Of a DNA stretch of 64,000 nucleotides, positions 1 to 11,161 are shown one piece after another; the stretch's first letter is position 1; every line of letters starts with the position of its first letter. The notes under the pieces were generated by a model, which saw nothing but the letters and a program-made list of their open reading frames with translations, made no database searches and had not been told where the DNA came from. The translations under genes were made by a program, and so were the position numbers. The stretch comes from Camarhynchus parvulus. Lineage: Eukaryota; Chordata; Aves; Passeriformes; Thraupidae. Location of the stretch: positions 59,678,965 through 59,742,964 of the forward strand of contig NC_044572.1 in assembly GCF_901933205.1 (NCBI RefSeq). The letters are read 5' to 3'.

Positions 1-2311
1 TATATTATTAAGTTAATATAAAATGCTAACTATTTTGACAGATTAACTTTTTGATGCCCTCAAGTGGTGAGAGCTGGTACCAGTGCAGTCAAAAACTCCC
101 GACAATAAAACAACACAAAGCCAATACACAAACAATTACACAGTGATGGAGATGGTTTAGGTTATATTAAAATGGTTTAGTAGAATCGCATTTGAGCTGC
201 CCACAGCAATTGCTGCAAAGCATTCTTCAGTCCTGAAGCAGCCAAGGAATGACCATCTTCATGAAAGATGCTCCACTCTTAAGTGACTTTTGAAAAACTT
301 TTATCTTACTTCAGAGTGCTACTGCTGGAGCAGCAGCCTTCCTCTGAAATACATGATTCTGGCATTGTTTACATGAAACTGAGACATCTGAGGTCCACAA
401 GAGCTTGGAAACTAAGCAGCAAAGCCAGGAAGATTGTTCATATTTTTTTGTTTTGTGGTATGACCATTTCTCGAGAGAGTCTGAAGTTTTTAATGAATCT
501 CCTCCTGGCATTACTGACTGCTCAAGGAACATCTCTTAAATGGTTTTCCATGAAAATAAGTGGTATGACTTACAAATCAACTCATATAAGCTCCCTGAGG
601 ACCTTTAACAGAGCACCTAGTTTTTCTCTTTCTGGGGCAGAAACTGAGTTAGCCAACCTGATTTGAAAGCCCTCCAAACTTTGAGGTTTTCACTGCATGG
701 AGATGAGAGGAGCTGCAGACTTGAAAGTCTTAGAGCACTATCTGCAGTATTACAGATTCAGCTCAAGGTCATACTTGATGAGCATCTTTACATTTACATC
801 AGTTTCTCTGGGGATATACTAAATAAAGACAGCCACAAAGACATGAAAATAACTGCCACTGGATGTGCTTTCATTAACTAGTCTCCATCTGTCTCCTGAC
901 TGTTCCACATTCTGGCCTTCCTTCACACAAAGTTAAGAGGTCTGCCTCATCTCTCTGAGCTAAGTTCACCATTCTGCTGCAGAAGATCTCCGACAGCACC
1001 TACTGCCTAACTGGCCTCTTCCACATCCTTTCAGAATGAACTCAAATTTGAGTTCACCAAATACCACCTATCAGTTGTATCAATCCTATATCCAAAAAGA
1101 GCTGTTCACACGTGGCCAATGTGCCTCCAAATGTGTTGTCGTGGCTTGTGTTTCCTGGTGGGCCTTGTGCATCCTGCAGCTCTTCACCCAACCCCCTACT
1201 ACCTCTCCTACCCTTGTGCACTGGTGTCTGAAAGAAGGGATGCTTGTGTGTTTCTCTTGACACAAGCATAAGGTGCCATTGGGATCTTTCCTAGATCCCC
1301 TACACACTAAGATAAGGCAAAATCTGCCAGCAGACTGTATTAAATCTAAAGGAAGGCTGTGAGCAAAACCGGAAAAAGACCAGCTGCTGACTCAGGAGCA
1401 GCTAGAATTTAGAGCTACTTCTGATACTGTTCCAGAAGATGCCTTAGAAATGCAAACCATGTCCCACTTCTGGAACACTGAGTTTCTGCTGCACATTTAG
1501 ATTAAGCTCTGCAGGGCAAGACTTCAAATCCACACACCATATGAACAGGATTACAACGTATAGGCACTGCAGTCAGGCAAAAGTGTCATTCAGCAACTTC
1601 ACAAAGTACTCTGGAAGGTAACTTCTGTTGTCTGCTTATATATAAAACACATCTCTGTGCCTGAGATTTAAATACAATTCAGCCCAAAACATATGTGGAA
1701 ATTGTATACATTATCTTTCTGGTTTTTAGTTTTTATTAAAGTGACCAGTGCTGCTGTTGCTGTGTGCTGTCCTTCACCAGAACCCCAGAGTGCAATAGGA
1801 TTGTTTCTGCACATACATCTTCTGGAATGCTGTCCTTCAGGTGCCCAAGGTTGCACCAAGGCCTCTTTCTTTCAGGTTCTGCTGGTGAGCAAAAAGCTAG
1901 GAGCAAGGTGTTCAGAACACTTCTAGTAAAGGAAGTGTGGAGTCTGACCTATTCAAGGCAAGCTTTAAAACCTGCCATGTTTTGGTGAAACCGAAGAAAA
2001 TGCTCCCAGAATGTGTTGATTTATATCGAAAAATAACATTTGCTTTTTCTGCCATCATGCTCCCATCCCATCACATACTAAATGATCCAGCCTGTTACGT
2101 CAAGAACTATTTGTAACTGTGTAACAATGGAGTTCCTCTCCAAAATGGCGACTACAATGGTTTCTGAAGTAGCAAGCATTAGGGTAGAAAAAAAAATTAG
2201 AAAGACTTTTTCCTTCTGGCTTTTAGCAGTAAACATCCAGTTTAGTGTTCAAGTTTTCCTCAAACAAAATCCACTGTTAAAAAAATGTATATGGTTTCAA
2301 ACTATACATAC
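1..2311. other. MRS2 intron 7, partial; nothing recognised
   Basis: Both strands were read for MRS2 exon 8 motifs (acidic helix, membrane helices, GMN) without success. No clear CR1 tail, LTR or RNA gene was recognised. The small open frames here show no family resemblance. The stretch is taken as intron continuing to the left. Confidence 0.55.
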
Positions 2312-2428
2312 AACACTTGTGGATCAGTCCATTTTGACAGACAGAGTTCTTCTATTACTTCTTCTTCATCTAAGATCTCCAGAATCGTTTCTTTGAAAAC
2401 TTTAACATCTGTTTCCAGTTCTGACAAG
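2312..2428 (-). CDS. MRS2: MRS2 coding exon 7 (last one in the window)
   Basis: A 117-nt exon with acceptor TTCTTTCAG. The donor is taken as GTATGT at 2311, which leaves phase 2. It encodes LSELETDVKVFKETILEILD, then EEEVIEELCLSKWTDPQV, the acidic turn of the long helix. A stop codon follows within a few codons if the donor is not used, so splicing is required. The next exon, expected to carry the ENYYR, AREL and GMN segments, was sought in 1-2300 and not found. Confidence 0.92.
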
Positions 2429-5400
2429 CTGAAAGAAGAACAGGCAAAAGGTCAAATAATACCCAGTGGCACCAGTAAGGTAATCTCTACACGAGTTTGC
2501 CAGCCAGCACCCTCGCCAGACGGAGTGGCCAGGGAAGACTTCCTTGCAGGGTTGTAAGAGCTCCTTCAAAACATGCTCTACAAGCCACACACATAGCTGT
2601 GGCAGTGATCTGTCTGGGGACCAGTGAGGTACAGACACACACTAAAGGGCATCCAGATGTGTTTCTGGTTGTATTTGTAAACCAAAAAAAACAAGCACTC
2701 TTTCAGCACATAGCAAGCACATGTTTGCACTATCATATGAGAGAGGCCAATACATGAAGGGTAGCATTGTACAAGTAACCTCAAAGCACAGATGTACACA
2801 GATTTACAAAGGTTTACATTAAAGGGAAGGTTTTTTAAGGTTTACATTTTCACACAGTTTCATTCTGTTAGGTATTATTTTGTTTTGTCAGATGCTATTT
2901 AAGAAGCATGACACTATTTCTGACTCTTCAGAATTTCTTTCCCTTTCCTACCGTATCACAGGTAATTCATATACTGACTTTTACATTTCCAAATAAGATG
3001 CACAATCCAGCATTACAGTAATTCAGGAAATTATTATCAGATACCATTTTTCTAGCACTTTAATGCATGCCATTTTCTATGGTCATCTTCTAGTGTCTTC
3101 ACAGCTTATTCTTAGTTACCTCTTGCCATTTTGCAGAAGAATGTGTAGTTTACTCCTATCCACAGATAAAAGCTTGGGATCCACTAGGGCTTCCAGTGTC
3201 TCAAGGATCTGAGGCTGCAAAGTGTTAAGTCTTCCCTGCAGTTTGCTGATCTAGATAACAACATGATCCTTCATAAGAATTAAAATAATTCATTTAGAAT
3301 GATTTGGGCAACTGACTCCTGTCTCTCAACACAGAATTCACAGTAATAGGTATTTAATACAACCTGCTTTCCAATGCCTGGGAAATACTTCCTATATGGT
3401 TACCCCATAAACACGAAGCCACAGTACAAAGCACAATACAGTAACTCATAGAAAGTGAACTGAAACCCAGTGACAACCACACCAGTAAGGCTAATAAAGC
3501 TAAAACACTAATGTCTATAAATGTTATATTAGAATTAGCAAGCACAGATTTCTAATGATAGCTAGAAATCTCATCTAACTCCTGCTTAAGAGGCCAAAAC
3601 CTCAGCACATTTGTGTGATTTTCATTCCAGCTACAACATGTCTCTAGAAAGGAATTCTGACTTGTTTTTTAATTTTCCAAACGATGGTGAAGCCATCATA
3701 TCCAAATAGCAATTTATTGGAAAGGGAAGGAAAACACACTTACACACAAAATGGTAAGAACTAAGGGGTCAAAACAAAAAAGAGAAAGTGAAAATGCAGA
3801 ATACATTTAAAAATATATACATGTAAATATTAACACAAGACTAAAGTCATACTTTTTTAAAAAGTCAAACATTTTTAAAAAATGAGATAGCTCACCCAGT
3901 ACTGCAGAATTGCTTCTATGGCTCGGAATTCAAAGGGCAGGGAATATGTGACTAGTTGACCTTCCCCAGCCAGCTGAGATGCTAGTTCATTCAGGAGCCA
4001 GTGTTCCAGACTTAAATTACGATAATCTAGTATCAGAAGAAACTCTGGTGTTATGACAGCCTTCAAGAACTGAAAAAGACAGTACATGTAAGGAGTCTGA
4101 AAAAAAACTCACTGAAGATTTCTCATAACACTGTAGCACATTTGATGATTTGGGCTTTGATAAAACCAATCTTCAAATGTCATTTCAGGTAGGAATATAA
4201 CAAAATCTCATGCTAATTGCAAACAGGCTCAGACACAGCACTGTGCTGATTGAGATGAGGCTCTGCACCAGCCTTTACCTCTGCGACAATGTTAGTAATG
4301 TTTCTCCAGGGTTCAACAAGGAAAATGGTCACTAATGTGTACAGCTGATTGCTAGGCAGAGCTCCAAAGACACATTTACTGCAGGACTGCACGTCACAGA
4401 AAGCTGCTATTTTCTGGCTGTGCAAGAAAATCAAAGTGCAAGGATGAGACAGGCTTTACACTCAGCTATAGGGAAACCATTACCTCCATTCTCATAATGA
4501 TCCTGTTGTTCCTGGTTGCAATGCTCATCACATGTTGAAATCTTAGATCTCGAGCTTGAAGACCCAACTCCTGGTACAATTCTGTTTTCTTCTTTTCTAT
4601 CACGAAAATATTTTTAGATGAAGACATTTAGAGGACAAGCACATATGTTCCAAAATGACATCCTAGTGTGTTACCAAGTCCCACAACAAAACAACCCAGC
4701 TATTCTTAAAGGTTCTCCTCCTATTGACGTCTCAATCCAAGTTATTTTCTACAACATTTAAAAGACTGTATTTTGATTGGAAAAATTCTAGATATAAGCG
4801 AAAAAGTTGGCCACGACAATTAATTTCACATCAGAAACAAGTGACTCCTTCAAGAAAGCACATATAATCCTACACGGACAGACAAGGCAGGAAAAGTAGC
4901 ATGGTGGCCAGAAAAAAAAAAGGCAAAGCAAAAATTACCTCCCTGTGAGAGATGGTAATATATTATTTTCAAAATATTACTTAATGTACAAAAACTGTAA
5001 CAATAGAGATGCTATGAAGGCCCAATGGAAGGCAGGAAAACAGAAGAAATGCTGCAACATCTCAAACATAAACACAGTGAAATATCTAAAACATAATTTT
5101 TTTAACCAAGTAGATTTCAATTGGGCTTTTCTGTTCTGGACAAGGAAAAAGCTCAAACAAACCCAAACAGAACTACAATCAAAACTTACCAAAATAGGTA
5201 GTATTTCCCTCTTTGTCAAACTTCATCTGGAGGAATGGAAAAAAAAAATTTGTTTCACAGAACCACTATAAAACAAGAAATCAATTTCTAAAAGTATTTG
5301 CACTTCCCTAAAATCCAAATGAAAAACACATTATGAAGAGAAAGCAACTTTTATGCTCTCTATTCACAATTAAGCAAAATAATTGCATGAATTGACCACG

Positions 5401-7222
5401 TTTCACTGTGTTTGTGACCAGTATCATCTGCATGTCCATGTTCCTACACAAACCTTGCTAAGGTGATTTACAGAGGATCAGACTTAGAACAGACTACTTC
5501 TGTTGGCAGAGACCTACAATGATCAGAGTTCAGCTGCTTGACCAGTTCAGGGCTAACCAGAAGTTAAAGCCTGATATTAAGGATGCTGTCCAAATGCCTC
5601 AAATGCTGACAGCTTGGGATATTGACCACCTCTCCAGGAAGCCTGTTTCAGAGTTTGACTGCTCTCTTGGTAAAGAATTGCTTCCTAATGTCTAGTCTAA
5701 ACCTCCCCTGGCACAGCTTTGAGCTATTCCCATGCATCCTATCACTGGATGTCACAGAGAAGAGGCATCTTACACCTGGGATTGAAAATTCAGCTATTTG
5801 CTCTATAACACTCTGAAAAATTTAAAAATAAAACTTAAAAAGTAAAGATTACCACAGACTGTATGGTTAGGTTTTGCGCTCACATCAAGTATTGCAAAGA
5901 CATACTATTTAGCTTGTAGCCTGCAACTAAATACCTCTTGTCTTAGCATCTGTCATTCATATTATTCACTTAATGCTCGTATTTCCTAGTAAAATTATTT
6001 TCTTGGAAAGAATGCCATTCTGGATTAATAATGAAGTTTAATGTTTTTCCTCATAAACAGTGTAGCTTAATCCAACATTACTGACTTTTAAACTGTCTTT
6101 CAGTGAATTAAGCCTACCTAAGCATTCATTCCAGTAGGGCTGCAAGGAGGTTACATAGCACCTTGTTGAAAAGCAGAATGACTGCTTTTTGTTATAAACA
6201 AGGGGACCACATCTTCCTTCACTGGCACTAATAATGGGATTTTTCACAATATATATATTTAAAAGAAAACCATAATGTGCAAACTAGGCAGCTTGTAAAC
6301 AGCCTTTAGTCCCTTTAAAAAGACAGCATAGAGAGAGCTTGTTTTCCACCAAATTCTATGTTTGCTTAGAATTGCAGCTATACCAAGACACAGGACTAAT
6401 AAGGTAGTAGCAAGCCCTGATAAACTTAAGAAGAAAGTTCTGACTGCAACACTTCCAAGAGTTAACTTGGTTTCACAATTAGAGCCAGAGAACTTCCAGC
6501 AGATGCTGGGCCTTAGAAAAGCATTTTCATCAACACTATGTACTCCAACTGGTCCTCAAATCAGAGTAGCTCAAAGCAACAATTTAGAACTTAGGGATGT
6601 TCTCCAAGACACAAATCCACTTGTTTTTATAATGCCTTAAGATTACAAAACAACCAACCAAACCAGAGGGGGAAAGCACCATCATCTTGCACCGGCTGCC
6701 CTCGCTGGTGGAAATGCCTGCAGGTACTTACCACGGCAAAAACAGGAGACACGCTGGCTAGGGTGGCTTGGGAGCTCTCAGTGGGGGCATGTTGGTAAAA
6801 TTTACCTGCGGGGAGAGAACACAGCTCTACTTCCAGCATACCGCCCTTGGCACTGAGCCGCGCGGTGCCCCGCTCCCAGGTTCCGGCACACACGTCAGGA
6901 AGCGCCGCTCACGACAAGGCCCCGACGAACCCCAACCCGAACCCGACCCGCCCGGCCCGGCCGCCCGCAGCGCAGCTGCCCCCGCCCCCATGTCCCGGGG
7001 CCCGACAGGACACTCACCGGCCCAGCGCAGCCCGCGGGCGCCCGGCGGCACGGCCGCCACGGCCGCGCGCCGGTTCCAGGCGCGGCCCGGCGGCAGCCCC
7101 AGGGCGGCCCGCGGGCGGGAGCCGCCGCCCGCCGCGCCCGCCCAGCCGCGGGCCGCGCAGCAGCAGCAGCCGCCGCCGCCGCCGCCCAGGGCGCGGGGGA
7201 GCAGCGCGGCCCCGCGCAGCAT
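2312..7222 (-). CDS. MRS2: MRS2 magnesium channel, mitochondrial, 5' part (coding exons 1-7)
   Basis: MRS2 is the CorA-family magnesium channel of the mitochondrial inner membrane and carries Mg2+ into the matrix. Seven coding exons are visible: 7222-7018, 6805-6732, 5226-5190, 4596-4484, 4069-3896, 3250-3120 and 2428-2312. All have GT/AG borders, and the phases add to one open frame of about 283 residues; the human protein is about 443. The order is an arginine-rich N-terminus (residues 1-70, a likely mitochondrial targeting peptide), then SSQATLASVSPVF, then the matrix alpha/beta domain with LRFQHVMSI, ILDYRNL and LPFEFRAIEAILQYW, then the long helix with LHILLQNGKS and ILEILDEEE. The two membrane helices and the GMN selectivity motif are not in the window; intron 7 runs off its left edge. 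Identification rests on recalled similarity to vertebrate MRS2 and on the neighbouring DCDC2. No break was seen in the exons present. Confidence 0.93.
3120..3250 (-). CDS. MRS2: MRS2 coding exon 6
   Basis: A 131-nt exon with acceptor TATCTAG and donor GTAACT. It encodes ISKLQGRLNTLQPQILETLE, then ALVDPKLLSVDRSKLHILLQ and NGKS. This is the long helical part of the funnel that leads to the pore. It leaves the frame at phase 2. Confidence 0.94.
3896..4069 (-). CDS. MRS2: MRS2 coding exon 5
   Basis: A 174-nt exon (58 codons, phase 0 at both ends) with acceptor TTTTTCAG and donor GTGAGC. It encodes LKAVITPEFLLILDYRNL and then LPFEFRAIEAILQYW. These are diagnostic MRS2 matrix-domain motifs; FEFRAIEA is shared with plant and fungal Mrs2 proteins. 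Confidence 0.96.
4484..4596 (-). CDS. MRS2: MRS2 coding exon 4
   Basis: A 113-nt exon with acceptor GATAG and donor GTAATG. It encodes KKKTELYQELGLQARDLR followed by FQHVMSIATRNNRIIMRME, the beta-strand and helix core at the start of the MRS2 matrix domain. It is one of the best-conserved parts of the protein and needs no frame correction. Confidence 0.95.
5190..5226 (-). CDS. MRS2: MRS2 coding exon 3 (short)
   Basis: A 37-nt exon encoding MKFDKEGNTTYF, matching the KFDKQGN segment of vertebrate MRS2. Acceptor CTCCAG and donor GTAAGT flank it. It enters at phase 0 and leaves at phase 1, which fits exon 4. Confidence 0.88.
5490..5770 (-). repeat. CR1 LINE 3' fragment (old)
   Basis: This lies in MRS2 intron 2. 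The plus strand carries the antisense of a CR1 tail: a 'tattgaccacctctccagga' block, then cttcctaatgtctagtctaaacc and a trailing tgagctattcccatgc block. These phrases are typical of reverse-oriented CR1 3' ends. The copy is divergent and truncated, with no coding capacity. Confidence 0.65.
6732..6805 (-). CDS. MRS2: MRS2 coding exon 2
   Basis: This 74-nt exon has a CCCCGCAG acceptor ending at 6806 and a GTAAGT donor starting at 6731. It encodes GKFYQHAPTESSQATLASVSPVFAV, here given as two pieces: GKFYQHAPTE and SSQATLASVSPVFAV. The second piece is a strongly conserved MRS2 segment at the start of the mature matrix domain. The exon leaves the frame at phase 0. Confidence 0.92.
7018..7222 (-). 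CDS. MRS2: MRS2 coding exon 1 (start, targeting peptide)
   Basis: The start ATG is at 7222-7220, and the frame runs 68 codons plus 1 nt to a GTGAGT donor at 7017. The peptide begins MLRGAALLPRAL and is rich in Arg, Ala and Gly with no acidic residues at its start, as expected of a mitochondrial presequence. It contains six Gly followed by four Cys from a GGC/TGC repeat. This part of MRS2 is poorly conserved, so the start is chosen as the first ATG in the CpG island that splices in frame to exon 2. Confidence 0.82.
7157..7186 (-). repeat. GGC/TGC trinucleotide repeat inside MRS2 exon 1
   Basis: On the coding strand there are six GGC codons then four TGC codons. On the plus strand this is (CAG)4 followed by (CCG)5. 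It encodes a Gly6-Cys4 run in the presumed targeting peptide and could vary in length between individuals. Confidence 0.9.
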
Positions 7223-7624
7223 CGACCCCGCTAGGCCCCTAGGCCCGGCACCGCTCCGGCGCGCAGCCGCGGCGAGGGAGGAGCCCGGGCCGCGACGGGG
7301 AGGAGGAGCCCGGGCCGTGATGGCAGCCCCGGCGCGGCCTGCGAGGAGCGGGGTCTCGCCGGATGGGGTGGTGGGTGCTTCCGACCCGCTTCTGTATTTC
7401 TGAACGCTCTGAGATAAGCCAGTGGCGCCCTAGAAGTTCGTAGCCATTGTTGTGTATATGAAAAATGCGTATTTTATGATTGGCTTTTCGCAAATATTAA
7501 AATGAATATTATATGTGTTGTATTAGAAAGTAATGCTGTATTAATTTTCTTAAATAGTGTGGTAAATATAGTTTTAGGTTATAACAAAATGTTAAAATAG
7601 AAACTATGCTATGTAAGATATTTT

Positions 7625-8045
7625 TTTAAAGAAAGGACTCGCACTGAGATAGCAGTCACAGGACATCTAAATTTTTCAGAGAAAGAGAATTTATTGCTCC
7701 ATTATCAGGAGAAACGATCTTCTTCCCGCCTCACTCAGGCAGGACGATGCCGTTAGGATTAAGAGGAAGAAGTTGACGATGACCAGACAGAATCCTGTGT
7801 TTGAATGGAATTTATGCATCATGTATGAGGTGTATGAATATGCAACAGGCTATTGTTTTAAGGGTTAATCCCCTGTTAACGGGGGTCCTTTTTCGGGCTT
7901 GTGCTGCCCAGAAAAAGGTACCCGGACGTCTATTAATAATGCCTCTGTGTTGCCTCAGGAGCCCTGTTCCCCTTGAGAACAAAACGCCCGAGGACCCGGC
8001 GTAGCTCAGGCGTGGCCGCAGGGCTATTGCCAGCAAGCATAGGTG
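7625..8045 (-). mobile_element. Endogenous retrovirus LTR sequence, second part (resembles passerine LTR)
   Basis: Read on the minus strand, this has an AATAAA signal at 7695-7690, followed by a U5-like tail ending near GTGCGAGTCCTTTC. The text resembles LTRs often seen in songbird assemblies. It is either the 3' part of one long LTR with the adjoining piece (8046-8550) or a separate LTR next to it. The boundary at 8045 is arbitrary. No gag, pol or env frame adjoins it, so it looks solo or truncated. Terminal TG/CA and target duplications could not be fixed. Confidence 0.6.
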
Positions 8046-8550
8046 ATTGTCAGCTCTAGTGATATTCAGCTCAGGATTTCAGCTTGCCTGCTTGGCAGGG
8101 TCAGCCCAGGGCGAGAGGCACAGCGGACGAGAGAGAGGAGAAGAGGCGACGGAGGTTCCGAAGAGATGTCTTTATTGATGCGAAGAGTCCGGTCTGCACT
8201 CGTTCCGACGAGTGGGCTAAAATGTGCACCTTTTATAGGATTTAGGAGGATTGAGATTTGGACCAATGAAGTCCTAACCTATAGGGTTACAGGGATATGC
8301 TCTAGGGTGGGGGTTAGGAAGTCAGGAAGTAAAAATGCTGATTCAAATCCTCCAAGGAGCCTTGCTTATGTCCATAGAGACTGCTACAGACGTCCGTAAC
8401 TCTGTTTCTATTGTCTCATATTGTCCTACTTCAAATTGTGCAAATTATTATTACTCTAATTGTATTACTATTTTTATAACCATTTTATTACTATTAAACT
8501 TCTAAAATTTTAAAACCAAGTGATTGGCATTTTTCACACGTATATGCACA
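8046..8550 (-). mobile_element. Endogenous retrovirus LTR with TATA box and poly(A) signal
   Basis: On the minus strand the unit starts near 8548 with TGAAAAATGCCAATCACTTG. It has TATAAAA at 8237-8231 and AATAAA at 8176-8171, spaced as expected for a U3/R boundary and a short R. A perfect 7-bp hairpin lies between them at 8197-8214. This order (long AT-rich U3, TATA, hairpin, AATAAA, GC-richer U5) is a retroviral LTR layout. It points the same way as MRS2, about 1 kb upstream of its ATG. Family assignment (class II or III) is uncertain. Confidence 0.7.
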
Positions 8551-11161
8551 GAGCCATGATCCTTCTCACCACCTCACCCAAGCTGTGTTCAATCCCACTG
8601 TACATGAAGATTTGTGAGAATGGGAAAAAAAACCCCAAGCACCCCATAAAGCTCATGTGAGCTCCTCTAATGAGGTAGGTCCGAGTTGAAAAGCCAATTA
8701 AACGGATAACTGTTCCCAAAGACATAAGTGTTCTTAAAATCCCAGCTCCAGCAGTGCTCATAACACCTCACTGTGTGGGCACACCTTATTGTAGCTGGGA
8801 TTTTCCCTGCTGCATTCGGCCACTTCCGGATGATCTTCTAAAATACGGGGGTTTTTTCCAAGTGAAATACAGTTTTATCCCCAGCAAATGTCTTGGAATC
8901 AAATTTCCTTGCCCTACTTCTGTATCTAAGACAGAGACAACCTGGGTGGTTGAGATGTGAAAGTTTCATTAGCAGCACACCAGCTTCCACTGTTGTATAC
9001 TCATTTGAAACTGCAGCTTTCATGTGCAAAAGTGCAATGCAGGTAGTAGGGGTCCTTTGGCTAGTCCTGCTGAAGTGTGTAAATTGGCCTGGAGGGAAAG
9101 CTTGCATCCAAACCCTGGAGCAGAATGCGTTATCAGAATGTACTTAGAGTACTCATTAATCCTCGGCAGGGAAGTAAAAAAGGAAGCAATTAATGAAATG
9201 ATCCGTGCAGCGTGGCTGCTCCAAGAGGAAGGCACAAATCTAAACACCAGGTCAGAGTTTTGTAAACAAGGGTGTCACCAAACAGGACAAAAGAAACTTA
9301 CCCAACACCAATTTGATGTGAATAAGCAGACACTTCTTTTTTTTGGTGCTGGGAACACACAGGATTACTCCTTCAAACGTGTTCTACTTAATAAACAAAA
9401 TTCATCCATTTTATATACTTTTTTGCCAAGTCATCATTACATAAGTTGTTTTATGTACTATGCATAATACATCCGCTCTTAAATTTAACCTTTACAACAA
9501 TTGGTTTTGCTAGTTGTATAACTTCATAAATATTCCTACTTTAAGACAATCATTGATCATCTCTGCTGAGCTCTCCTGAAAAGAATCCTTGACATCAAGA
9601 TGGGAAGTGTATGCGGTTTCCGAGCAGCGTAACTGGTGTGCATGATGGTCTCCATAGTTTCTTGAACAAAACATAAGAAATCCAGTGACTTCTTAGTGAA
9701 GTTTCTATGGTTGCATATTTTAAACACAGCACTCCTAACATTGCTATACCTTATACTTTGCTTTTTTCTACTTGTATTTATAATTAAATATTTTATATGA
9801 TTAAATAAATTATCAGAATATTTATAACAACGCTATATTTACAACAACTCCTTTTCTTTCCTGCATATGACCTGTGCATCTGTATGTTCGTGTGTACATA
9901 CATTAACATACATAGATGAACCTTTGTTCCAAGTGGATTGACATGCACAGAATCTGAAGGATGGTTTCCGCACACCTTGCTTAAAGGTGACTGACCTCAC
10001 AAGGAAGTAATTCAATGAAAAAGTTCCTCAATAGTTATGGACAGCATGTATATGTAGACTGAAGCCATCAGATGTTTTCAGTTAAAGGGTAACCACACCT
10101 GTCTGCAAATGTTGTCCCTATTCATACTTGAAAAAGCTGAAATCTACTCTAAATGGAATATTTTAGCTCTAGTTTTGGTTAATCTCAGCAGGTGGCAGTA
10201 TGTGCAACGCTAATTTAATCTCTAGGATGTCAAAGATACTTAATATTTGTAAATAGCAGACAGCACAGAAAATACCTCAGGAAGGCAGGAAAACAGTGCA
10301 CACTATTGCTGAAAATTAATGGCAGCTTATGTTGGCTCTGCATGTTGGAATGCAGAAACTAGGGAAGCATCTAAAGGATATCTGCCAGAAATTTACATTT
10401 AATTAATGTGCAGTACGTCTTACACAGCTGACATTTCACACTCTTCAATAAAAAGGGAAAAGCTGCTGGGTTGATCTATTTGTTTTCCTTTGCTTGTCTG
10501 TTTTTCTGTCTGCTAAGACAACAGAAGTGTTGGAAATAAGATGATGTAACTTCTCACTGAATCTGTACCAATACAAACTCTGCACTGTACGATCCAAGAG
10601 GCCAAAGTACAGGTAAGCACTGGCATTGTGTCTCATCACAGCTACATTATCAGCCACCACTGCGACTGTCTGGAAGGGCAGACAATAAGCAAGTGTCACT
10701 CTGTCTTCAAAGGTGAAGGCAGCACATCAGTGTGCACTGGCAGCCAGGGACAAGTCATAAAGCACACACACAACGTCTGACTTTACACTGCTGCTGGCAA
10801 AAGATAACTGGAGATCTATTTATTGTTGCTCTAAATATCAACGACCTGCTTGTTGATTCCACTGTCAGGTATCTGTCCTGCAGTGCTGACCTTCGGGAGC
10901 TGTTTGCTGAATCTCATCAAAGAAATAGTGGGCCAAGCTCATCTGCTGTTTGTTGAAGAGGTTCACTTGTCAGAACCCAAGAAATTCCTCTGGCTGACCT
11001 GGAGGGCTCAAGCCCCTGCCTGGGGCACTCAGAGACCTTGGCACAGAGCCCAAGACCTCTGTGCCTTTGATTTAGCCCTTGGAAAAAACAATTACCAACC
11101 TTATATGAAGAATTACAAGCCACAAAAGTTTAAGCAGAATGATAGTGAATTTATCACGGAG
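8551..11161. other. Intergenic DNA, nothing recognised
   Basis: AT-rich sequence between the divergent genes. Open frames of up to 147 codons (for example 9024-9467, plus) show no family resemblance, splice context or codon signal that convinces. No RNA gene was recognised. Confidence 0.5.

Larger units (their letters stand above)
6840..7400. promoter_or_regulatory. CpG island over the MRS2 5' end
   Basis: The block changes abruptly to very high GC with dense CpG and covers MRS2 exon 1, intron 1 and about 180 bp upstream of the ATG. No TATA box was seen close to the ATG. It is read as a housekeeping-type promoter; the transcription start cannot be placed from sequence alone. Confidence 0.8.

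Noticed and set aside
6768..7403. 211-codon plus-strand frame over MRS2 exons 1-2
   Set aside because: It is the antisense shadow of the GC-rich MRS2 5' end and is rich in Pro, Arg and Ala with no family resemblance.
8534..8761. 75-codon minus-strand frame beside the LTR
   Set aside because: No recognised domain, and no splice or promoter support; probably chance.
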